Shown here piece after piece: positions 47,209-53,950 of a DNA stretch of 53,950 bases. A program made the translations under genes and the position numbers. Location: the NCBI GenBank assembly GCA_021463515.1, contig JAJTYZ010000138.1, positions 1 to 53,950 on the forward strand, written 5' to 3'. This DNA is from Chthoniobacterales bacterium (GTDB taxonomy: Bacteria > Verrucomicrobiota > Verrucomicrobiia > Chthoniobacterales > JACTMZ01). Below the pieces are notes generated by a model that ran no database searches, was not told the DNA's origin, and was given only the letters and a program-made list of their open reading frames with translations. Positions within the stretch are counted from its first letter, which is position 1; each line of letters opens with the position of its first letter.

Positions 47209-49332
47209 TTAATGGCTCTGTTTAAATTTTCTTAGGCGCAGCGCGTTGGTGATGACGGAGACGGAGCTTAAACTCATAGCGGCACCGGCGATCATGGGGC
47301 TGAGCAGCCACCCCGTTAGCGGATAAAGCGCCCCCGCCGCCAGCGGAATGCCAAGAACATTGTAAGCGAAGGCGAGAAAAAGGTTTTGGCGAATGTTGCG
47401 CATGATGGCACGCCCCAGAGCGAAGGTGCGGACAATGCCATCGAGCGAACCGTGGATGAGAATAAAATCCGCTGATTCCTTCGTCACATCACTCCCTGCC
47501 CCCATCGCGATGCTGGTGTCAGCAATCGCCAACGCCGGTGCATCATTCACACCGTCTCCCGTCATACAAACCTTTCGCCCCTCGTCCTGCATTTTGCGAA
47601 TGACCTCGACTTTTCCTTGAGGATTTAGCGCAGATTGATACTCCGTGATGCCCAATTCCCCCGCAACACGTCGTGCGACATCTTGACGATCTCCCGTAAG
47701 CATCACCACACGCAAACCGGATTTCCGTAAAGTTTCGAGGGCAATAACAGCGGAGGGCTTAATTTTATCATCCAAAAAGAGTGATCCCATCCACTGTCCA
47801 TTCTCTGCCACATCCACCCGCGTTCGCCCGTGGTTTTGTTTTTCCACCGTTGTTGTCGGTGCGCCCGTAAATTCCGGTGTGCCGACTTTAATCATTTTCC
47901 CGTCGAGAGTTCCTTGCACTCCTCCTCCCACTGTGGACACAAATTCATTAACGGGTAGGAGCGTCAATCCCCGTTCCTGAGCGACACGAACAATCGCAGC
48001 GGCTAAGGGATGTTCGCTATGGGCTTCAAGGGACGCCGCCACCGTCAATAAACGTTCTTCATTAGAACTCGATGCCACAACGATATCCACCACCTCAGGG
48101 CGTCCCTCCGTAAGCGTTCCGGTTTTATCGAGGCAAAGCGTGTCCGTTTTTTCAAGTGCTTCCAAGGCGGCAGGCTGACGCACAAGCACTCCATTGCGTG
48201 CGGCGCGTCCTACGCCCACCATGATGGACATAGGCACTGCCAATCCTATGGCGCAGGGACAGGCAATGATGAGAACAGCAACGGCGGCTGTCATCGCCGC
48301 CGCAAGAGAGCCGGAAAAAATGATCCACGCAAGAAAAGCAATAACGGCGGATGCCACGACAGCGGGAACAAAGATGGAGGCAACCCGATCTGCCAAATCC
48401 TGTACGGGAGCGCGACCGCGTTGTGCTTGCGCGACGAGTTCCACAATCCCCGCCAAAAGCGTATCGCTTCCCACCGCCTCCGCTCGCAAATCAAAACTTC
48501 CGGCACCATTGATTGTTCCAGCCCGCACAGAAGAATCCACCTGCACTTCCACGGGCCAAGGCTCACCCGTCATGAGCGATTCATCCACGGTGCTTCCACC
48601 TGCAACAACAACGCCATCCACAGGCACCTTACCTCCCGGACGCACCCGCAAAATATCACCCGCGACAATTTGTTCCAAAGGCACCTCCCCCAGCGATCCA
48701 TCTGTCGCTATTTTCCATGCCGTCGCCGGAGCCAAATCCATAAGGCTCCGCAACGCATCCCCTGTTTTCCTCATCGCCCGCAGCTCCATCACCTGCCCTG
48801 CCAACACGAGGGTAATAATCACCGCCGCCGCTTCGAAATACACGCCCTCGGCATGAAACGCCGCCGGCCACAACATCACGACCATGCTAAAACCCCATGC
48901 GGCCAATGTTCCCGTGGCGATGAGAGTGAACATGTTGGCAGAACGATTTTTTAACGACTGCCAGCCACGGCGCAAAAACGTCCATCCGCAGCCAAACAAG
49001 ACAATGCCGCTCAGCACTGCCTGAATGATGTGGGACGCTGTTCCTTCCGCCCAATGTGCGAATGTCGTGCCGTGCGCCCAGTGCGCCATGCCAAGCACAA
49101 ACACCGGCAGAGAAAGCAGTGCCGCAATCACCAGCCGCCATGTCATACGCCGCAGCTCGGCACTGTCGGCAGCAGGGTCCGGTGCGCCCATGGGCTCCAA
49201 GGCCATACCACATAAAGGGCAATCTCCCGGCATTTCCTGCACAATCTCGGGGTGCATTGGGCATGTGTAAGGGCCGCTTGCACCATCACGCTTTGACGCA
49301 GGCGTGTGTTGTTGATGACAGCAACTACTCAT
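47209..49332 (-). CDS. copA: Copper-translocating P1B-type ATPase
   Basis: It exports Cu+ across the inner membrane. From ATG 49332 (MSSCCHQQHT) it has 707 residues; the frame extends to 49386 without homology. The N-terminus has no HMA domain but a heavy-metal-binding motif PYTCPMHPEIVQEMPGDCPL followed by CGMALEP. Then come eight transmembrane helices, metal-site CPC in IACPCAIGLAVPM, phosphorylation site DKTGTLTEGRPE, the HP motif in SEHPLAAAI, and GDGVNDAPALAIAD. The C-terminal helix has MSLSSVSVITNALRL, typical of P1B-1 copper pumps. No copper regulator is next to it. Confidence 0.93.
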   Translation of the reverse strand: MSSCCHQQHTPASKRDGASGPYTCPMHPEIVQEMPGDCPLCGMALEPMGAPDPAADSAELRRMTWRLVIAALLSLPVFVLGMAHWAHGTTFAHWAEGTASHIIQAVLSGIVLFGCGWTFLRRGWQSLKNRSANMFTLIATGTLAAWGFSMVVMLWPAAFHAEGVYFEAAAVIITLVLAGQVMELRAMRKTGDALRSLMDLAPATAWKIATDGSLGEVPLEQIVAGDILRVRPGGKVPVDGVVVAGGSTVDESLMTGEPWPVEVQVDSSVRAGTINGAGSFDLRAEAVGSDTLLAGIVELVAQAQRGRAPVQDLADRVASIFVPAVVASAVIAFLAWIIFSGSLAAAMTAAVAVLIIACPCAIGLAVPMSIMVGVGRAARNGVLVRQPAALEALEKTDTLCLDKTGTLTEGRPEVVDIVVASSSNEERLLTVAASLEAHSEHPLAAAIVRVAQERGLTLLPVNEFVSTVGGGVQGTLDGKMIKVGTPEFTGAPTTTVEKQNHGRTRVDVAENGQWMGSLFLDDKIKPSAVIALETLRKSGLRVVMLTGDRQDVARRVAGELGITEYQSALNPQGKVEVIRKMQDEGRKVCMTGDGVNDAPALAIADTSIAMGAGSDVTKESADFILIHGSLDGIVRTFALGRAIMRNIRQNLFLAFAYNVLGIPLAAGALYPLTGWLLSPMIAGAAMSLSSVSVITNALRLRKFKQSH

Positions 49333-49398
49333 GGCGTTACGAGCAGTTAAAACCAAAACGCAAGATAAACCCAACGAAAAGGCCACGAACTTCCATCA

Positions 49399-49426
49399 TG
49401 GTCAAAATTGCCTTCACGTTTACAAT
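49399..49426 (+). promoter_or_regulatory. Promoter of the Nudix gene
   Basis: TACAAT (49421-49426) ends 8 nt before ATG 49435. A moderate -35, TGGTCA (49399-49404), lies 16 bp upstream. It supports the ATG at 49435 over an in-frame upstream start at 49408. Confidence 0.5.
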
Positions 49427-49434
49427 CCTTCGCC

Positions 49435-50055
49435 ATGACCGCCACCGAAGAAAATATCCTTGTCGTCCCCCGTCGTGTTTTCGATGAAATTGGAGCCTTT
49501 GACGGACTTTGTTTTGACATTGCCCGTTACATGCCTGCGCTCCTCGATCCGAACAACAATCTCTTTCTGCCCCGCGCCGCAGCAGAAAACGATCCTTCCT
49601 ACAAGCAACTCATCCCCTATCTCATCATCCGTCACGGCAACCGCGTCCTGCGTTACACCCGTGGAAAATCCGGTGGTGAAGCGCGACTTCACGCAAAAAT
49701 TTCCATCGGCATTGGCGGTCACATCAACGAGGGAGACACACACGCTCAACACTTCGACACTGCCGCTTACGAACGCGCGGTCGAGCGAGAATTGCACGAA
49801 GAGCTCACAATTTCTGGCACGTATCGTCAACACGTTGCGGCGTTGCTCAATGACGACGAAACACCCGTCGGGCGGGTTCACCTAGGCATTGTGCATGTGA
49901 TTGACATGGATTCGTCCGACATTAAGTCGCATGAAGATGCCATAAGCGACATGGCCTTTGTCACGGCAACCGAACTCGAATCCCAACGAGACCACCTGGA
50001 AAATTGGTCCCGCCTCTGCCTCGACGCCCTTCCTCTTCTCCTCCAAGAAAATTAG
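49435..50055 (+). CDS. Nudix-superfamily phosphoesterase-like protein
   Basis: A 206-residue protein with a variant Nudix box. GIGGHINEGD is followed by a roughly 10-residue insertion and then AVERELHEELTISG, preserving the RExxEE core. N-terminal FDGLCFDIARYMPALLDPNN and RHGNRVLRYTRGKSGGEARL resemble the MutT-like group COG4112, often called predicted phosphoesterase. VHLGIVHVIDM and the C-terminal part complete that family. The substrate is unknown. It is divergent from copA and convergent with the pilC-like gene. Confidence 0.8.
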   Translation: MTATEENILVVPRRVFDEIGAFDGLCFDIARYMPALLDPNNNLFLPRAAAENDPSYKQLIPYLIIRHGNRVLRYTRGKSGGEARLHAKISIGIGGHINEGDTHAQHFDTAAYERAVERELHEELTISGTYRQHVAALLNDDETPVGRVHLGIVHVIDMDSSDIKSHEDAISDMAFVTATELESQRDHLENWSRLCLDALPLLLQEN

Positions 50056-50098
50056 CCCTGCCGAAAAAATTCCGTGTTTCAGCTTTTCAGCGTTTCCC

Positions 50099-51397
50099 CT
50101 ACCCACCCTGCAGCCCCTGAATAATGCTCACCAGCGGCATAAAGAGCGCGATGACGATCGTTCCCACGACAACAGCGAGGAACACAATCATGATCGGCTC
50201 CAGCAAGGACGTGAGGCCGGCCACCGTGCTGTCCACTTCGTCATCATAGACGTCGGCAATTTTTAGCAACATCTTGGGCAACTGACCGGTTTCTTCACCG
50301 ACGTCAATCATACTCACAACCATCGGCGGGAAGATGCCGCTTTTTTCCAGTGGCGTAACGATGGATTCACCTTCCTTCACGCTGTCATGCACATCCTGAA
50401 TGGCGTCGGAAACAATACTATTACCGGCTGTGTCACGCGTGATGTTGAGAGCTTGAAGAATGGACACACCATTATCCACGAGCGTTCCAAGGGTGCGTGT
50501 GAATCGGGAGATGGAGCTTTTTTTTGTCAGATCGCCAAAGAGCGGGAGTTTGAGTTTTGCATGATCGAGCAGCACGCGGCCCTTGGGTGTTTTAGAAAGA
50601 ATCTTGTAAAGGATCACAAATCCGATCACGCCACCGATAATGATGTACCACTGATTCTGCACAAACTTGCTGGTATCAATAACCATCTGCGTAAGCCCGG
50701 GCAGTGCTTTCCCGCCTAGCATATCGGCAAAAATTTGCTCAAACTTAGGAACGATGTACACCATGAGAAAGGCGAGAATGAGCACAGCGATAACAAGTAC
50801 GATCACCGGATAAAACATCGCGGAAACCACCTTGTTTTTGAGCTTCTGCGCTTTTTCTTGGAAGTCCGCTAAACGCACTAAGGCCAGCTCCATCATACCG
50901 CCCGTTTCACCCGCTTTCACCATCTGGACGTAGAGCTTATTAAAAAGTCGCGGGTGTTGCGCCAAGGCATCGGAAAAGGTGCTGCCGCCTTGCACGGTAT
51001 CGGAAAGTTTTCCGATCGTTTTGCGCAAAACGGGATCAGGCTCCTGCTTGCCAAGCACTGTTAATCCGCGCAGCAAAGGCAAGCCGGAATCAATCAGCGT
51101 CGCCAACTGCCGCGTAAAGATCATCAAGGTCTTTGGCTTAATCGTCTTTTTTTCGAGAAAGGGGATATTGATTTTAATGTCCTTTGCCGACTTCCCGCCT
51201 TCCGATTTGGCCGTGCGCCCCTTTTTAGGGCGAGAAGGAGAAGACCTCGCCGCTTTGCTTCCGGCTTCGGAAACATCGGTAGGATAATAACCTGCCTGAC
51301 GTAAAGCTTGGATAGCCTCCTGTTGGCTTGCCGCCTCTATGACATCTTGAACTGTTTGACCGTGAGCATCGAGAGCGGTGTAGGCGAACTTGGGCAT
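50099..51397 (-). CDS. PilC/GspF-family type II/IV secretion inner-membrane protein
   Basis: An integral membrane platform protein of type IV pilus or type II secretion systems. From ATG 51397 (MPKFAYTALDAHGQTVQDVI) it has 432 residues. Two T2SSF repeats are seen (FTRQLATLIDSGLPLLRGL and ISRFTRTLGTLVDNGVSIL), each followed by a transmembrane helix pair. The C-terminal LEPIMIVFLAVVVGTIVIAL is typical. The frame extends to 51553 without homology. No pilB, pilT or pilin gene is adjacent. Confidence 0.93.
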   Translation of the reverse strand: MPKFAYTALDAHGQTVQDVIEAASQQEAIQALRQAGYYPTDVSEAGSKAARSSPSRPKKGRTAKSEGGKSAKDIKINIPFLEKKTIKPKTLMIFTRQLATLIDSGLPLLRGLTVLGKQEPDPVLRKTIGKLSDTVQGGSTFSDALAQHPRLFNKLYVQMVKAGETGGMMELALVRLADFQEKAQKLKNKVVSAMFYPVIVLVIAVLILAFLMVYIVPKFEQIFADMLGGKALPGLTQMVIDTSKFVQNQWYIIIGGVIGFVILYKILSKTPKGRVLLDHAKLKLPLFGDLTKKSSISRFTRTLGTLVDNGVSILQALNITRDTAGNSIVSDAIQDVHDSVKEGESIVTPLEKSGIFPPMVVSMIDVGEETGQLPKMLLKIADVYDDEVDSTVAGLTSLLEPIMIVFLAVVVGTIVIALFMPLVSIIQGLQGG

Positions 51398-51602
51398 AAT
51401 AGAGAGGGCAGTGAGACTGAAAAAACCTAGCCTCCCGCGAAAATTTCTCCAAGAGCAAAAGTGCGGCTTCCGTAATTTTCCATTCTCACTCCCCCGTATT
51501 GCGCCAAGGACAAGCGTCTTCTCATTCGCACCCACGCACTCTTCGTTGTCCAAGGTCTTTCGCGGCGCATCCTCTCCCTCTTGAACCGTTTGATGGCACT
51601 TA

Positions 51603-52922
51603 TTAAGTCGTCACCGCCCTGACAGTGGCACGTGTCAGTTTACGTTTGTAGAGAAAACTTCCCAAAAGGCCGGCTGCCCCGACAACAAGGAAGATGGTGC
51701 CGAGGGAAAGCATTTTTGCTTCACTTCCCCATACACCGACAATGACAAATGCTGCACCGACGGCATAATTAATAAAGGCGGCGAGTAAGATATTGTCTGC
51801 AACGCGGGAACGCATGTTGAAAGCCGATTCCTGGGACGGTGCTTGAAGTTTTTGCAATTGAAGAATGAGCGCTACCAAACCGGGAATCACAGCGGCAAAC
51901 ATAGCAAAGAGGCCCACAGTCCAATCCAATGGCAAAATTTTGAGGACCGCTACTTTTGCGACAACGAGAGGCTCCGTTGCCTCGGAAGATGGCTCTGGCA
52001 CCGGAATTCCAAGGCGATGCCAGATATTGTAAATAAATACAACGGCACTTCCCGCAACCATCCATAACGCCCCAATAAGCACTTTAGTTTCCGCGCTCAG
52101 CTTGGTGATTTGGCGTCGCTGTAATAGCCCCCAAAAGTTTCCCAAATAAAGTAAAGTGCCCACCAAGAATATAGAACTACATGCGAGCATAAAATTCAGA
52201 GGCCCAAAGGTCGTCGCTGCAAATGTCCATGCGGCACCGACATTAAGAATCAAAAATGCAGGCCACGCTCGGAAAGTTTGAGGCTCGTAATCGCCCACAA
52301 CCACCGGCGTAACACGCAATGATAAACCAAGAAGCGCATTAAAAAAAACGCCGACCGTAACGAGAACAATCCAACCCACGCTCCAATTGGCATCGGTAAA
52401 GATGAACAGCAATGGACGCTTTGCAAAAGGAACACCCAAAATAAATGCGGATGCTAAAAATACCATCATCGCACTTAAAAATGCAGCCGCCGGATCGGAG
52501 ACTTTTAATCGCCGCAAGGCCAAACTCACATTGACGATAAAAATTACTCCGCCGCACGCCAACAAAATACCGGCAATTCTCGCGTCAGACATTGCCGTAA
52601 CAAAAGTCCCAGCCAGTGCCGTCAACAGCCCGCCAAGATGCAGGGCATAATGGAGAAAAACAGAGCGATTGCAAAATAACGGCACGCCCAACACGCAGGG
52701 AACCGCCCAGTAAATAACACCAAAAGTTGCCGACAACCCGAAGCCCACAAGCAAAAGCGTGACCCATGCTTGACCGTGTCCGCTCACGCTATCTTCGAGT
52801 AAAAAGTCCGAACGCCCGGCAATCATCAGGCAGCTCAATACGAGGGCTGCGAGTGCGGTAATCACGAAGGTTGTTGTGCCTGCTGACGGGGCGCGAGAAG
52901 AAACGAAAGGAGATTGAGTCAT
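51603..52922 (-). CDS. Polytopic membrane protein (about 12 TM) downstream of a CcoI-like ATPase
   Basis: The 439 residues from ATG 52922 (MTQSPFVSS) form about 12 transmembrane helices. The second helix region, HGQAWVTLLLVGFGLSATFG followed by YWAVPCVLGVPLF and LHYALHLGG, is reminiscent of the start of cbb3 oxidase subunit I or of NnrS. The HxH, HH and CuB ligands of a working heme-copper oxidase are not seen. It begins 17 nt after the CcoI-like gene, so the two are probably cotranscribed and connected with copper or oxidase biogenesis. Family assignment is uncertain. Confidence 0.6.
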   Translation of the reverse strand: MTQSPFVSSRAPSAGTTTFVITALAALVLSCLMIAGRSDFLLEDSVSGHGQAWVTLLLVGFGLSATFGVIYWAVPCVLGVPLFCNRSVFLHYALHLGGLLTALAGTFVTAMSDARIAGILLACGGVIFIVNVSLALRRLKVSDPAAAFLSAMMVFLASAFILGVPFAKRPLLFIFTDANWSVGWIVLVTVGVFFNALLGLSLRVTPVVVGDYEPQTFRAWPAFLILNVGAAWTFAATTFGPLNFMLACSSIFLVGTLLYLGNFWGLLQRRQITKLSAETKVLIGALWMVAGSAVVFIYNIWHRLGIPVPEPSSEATEPLVVAKVAVLKILPLDWTVGLFAMFAAVIPGLVALILQLQKLQAPSQESAFNMRSRVADNILLAAFINYAVGAAFVIVGVWGSEAKMLSLGTIFLVVGAAGLLGSFLYKRKLTRATVRAVTT

Positions 52923-52939
52923 AAATTTAAGACGAAGAA

Positions 52940-53950
52940 TTAATGTCCAGTTGATGATGAAACTCGAAAACCGACAAGTACCAAACCAATAGAAATGAGC
53001 GAACTGAGCGGCATAATGACCGCAGCCATCAGCGGATTCATCCATCCGGATAATGCGGCGGATACAGCCAAAAGGTTGTAAATAATGGCAAACGAAAACA
53101 CCAAGGCCGCCGTACGTCGGCGATTTTTTGCAGCTGCAAAAAGCATTCCCAATCCTTCAAGCCCGCGCCCTAGTAAATAAAAGTCGGACTTATGTTCCAA
53201 CAAACCAGCATCCACCGCAGGTGTTCCTCGGCAAAGAGCGGCATCGAAAGCCAAGCTGTCATTGGCACCATCTCCCAGCATGAGAGCCTGCCCCCTCCAA
53301 CGCTCACGCACCAAAGCGGCTTTTCCTTCCGGGGAAAGCCCTCCAAATACATGATTCACGGGTAATCCCAAAGCCTGCCCCATCGTCCGTACACGCGACG
53401 TTTCATCACCGCTTAGCAAAAACACCGGAAAACCTGCTGACTTAAAACGCGCCATCTGCGCCGCCGCATCGGGTCGCAATTCTTCTCGAAAATAAAAATG
53501 CGCGATTTTTTCTTCGTTAAATGAAAACACGCTCCCCTCACCCTCCGCACCGGGTACCGCCCACGAAGCTCTGCCTAAACGCCACACGCCATCCGGGGAT
53601 TCTCCTAAGAGTCCCATGCCGGGAATCTCCTGTACTTTTCCACCGCTCTCGACGATTTCCACGCCTTGTGCCAGTAAAACTTCCCGCAAACAAGCCGCCG
53701 CCGGATGCAAACTTCGTTTCACCAAATGCAACAGAGCCACCTGCGCTCGCGGCGAAAGGAGTTGGATGTCCTTAAAATTCACCAACTGCAATGTCTCCAA
53801 TGTAACCGTGCCGGTTTTGTCAAAAAGCAACACCTTCACATGCCTCAATTTTGCCCATAACGATCCCTCGCGAATGTAAACACCGTACGCCTGCATTTTG
53901 GCGGAAGCCCTATCGTCTAGCAGAGGCAGTGCCACACCCAGAGCGCACGG
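52940..53950 (-). CDS. ccoI: CcoI/FixI-like P1B ATPase, C-terminal part (5' end beyond window)
   Basis: The frame is open to the last base, where PCALG (the end of the CPC-type metal site) is read, so the N-terminal half lies outside. Present are DKTGTVTLE, the SLHPAAA motif (variant of SEHP, typical of CcoI-like pumps), LSGDETSRVRTMGQALGLPV, and GDGANDSLAF in place of GDGVNDAPAL. Two C-terminal helices follow (LVFSFAIIYNLLAVSAAL and PLSSLISIGLVLVGF). CcoI/FixI supplies copper for cbb3 oxidase assembly. The GANDSLAF variant and the downstream 12-TM gene support this role over copper detoxification. Confidence 0.8.
   Translation of the reverse strand, partial: PCALGVALPLLDDRASAKMQAYGVYIREGSLWAKLRHVKVLLFDKTGTVTLETLQLVNFKDIQLLSPRAQVALLHLVKRSLHPAAACLREVLLAQGVEIVESGGKVQEIPGMGLLGESPDGVWRLGRASWAVPGAEGEGSVFSFNEEKIAHFYFREELRPDAAAQMARFKSAGFPVFLLSGDETSRVRTMGQALGLPVNHVFGGLSPEGKAALVRERWRGQALMLGDGANDSLAFDAALCRGTPAVDAGLLEHKSDFYLLGRGLEGLGMLFAAAKNRRRTAALVFSFAIIYNLLAVSAALSGWMNPLMAAVIMPLSSLISIGLVLVGFRVSSSTGH

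Overview
The window is 53,950 bp of a compact bacterial chromosome of intermediate G+C content, estimated by eye. It is almost entirely housekeeping genes in short operons on both strands, many joined by ATGA, TGATG or TTGA stop/start overlaps. Several features suggest a member of the Verrucomicrobiota: the domain combinations (GYF_2 joined to bactofilin, MscS joined to a cNMP domain), the paired Gfo/Idh/MocA oxidoreductases, and the scarcity of Shine-Dalgarno sequences. No rRNA or definitive marker is present, so this placement is tentative.

Layout. Positions 1-7.1 kb hold a PAS/GAF protein (cut by the window edge), a double-ACT protein, an Ala/Thr/Lys-rich secreted protein, then proC, a TPR protein, a D,D-carboxypeptidase and a UvrD-type helicase. 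Positions 7.1-10 kb are an ammonium module (amt and NADP-type gdhA). Next come carB, an MscS-cNMP channel and a GYF_2-bactofilin fusion (10.3-15.8 kb). The reverse operon hisC-mnmE-pyrD-yihY follows (15.8-20.2 kb), then a chagasin-type protease inhibitor overlapping thiG. A second reverse operon is proA-acyP-ABC ATPase-glycosyltransferase (21.7-25.2 kb). It is divergent from tsaE-tsaB, which is followed by ptsI and an RsmA-Nudix fusion. After a tRNA-Ala(GGC) come ilvN-ilvC, two sugar-type oxidoreductases and pgi. A forward cluster (35.3-37.5 kb) carries a lipoprotein, a probable pimeloyl-ACP methyl ester esterase, bioC and a MEKHLA protein. It is followed by an epimerase/aldolase pair, a 49-residue secreted peptide, ribE and fadD. 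The last part has pyruvate carboxylase, an internally deleted IS3-family remnant, a copper ATPase, a Nudix protein, an orphan PilC, a 12-TM protein and the C-terminal part of a CcoI-like ATPase.

How the genes fit together. The window covers nitrogen assimilation (amt, gdhA, carB, proA, proC), branched-chain amino acids (ilvN, ilvC), cofactors (thiG, ribE, bioC) and central carbon (pgi, pyc, ptsI). Each pathway is represented by only one or two genes, so pathways are scattered around this chromosome rather than clustered.

Most notable signal. At least nine genes heading transcription units have a sigma-70-like -35/-10 promoter whose -10 hexamer ends only 7-10 nt before the start codon, and none of these has a Shine-Dalgarno sequence. 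A tenth has a clear -10 with a weaker -35. This predicts leaderless or near-leaderless mRNAs and also settles several start codons, notably that of pyc. Other points of interest are the candidate new biotin esterase, the RsmA-Nudix and GYF_2-bactofilin fusions, the unannotated secreted peptide, and structured elements upstream of amt and pyc.
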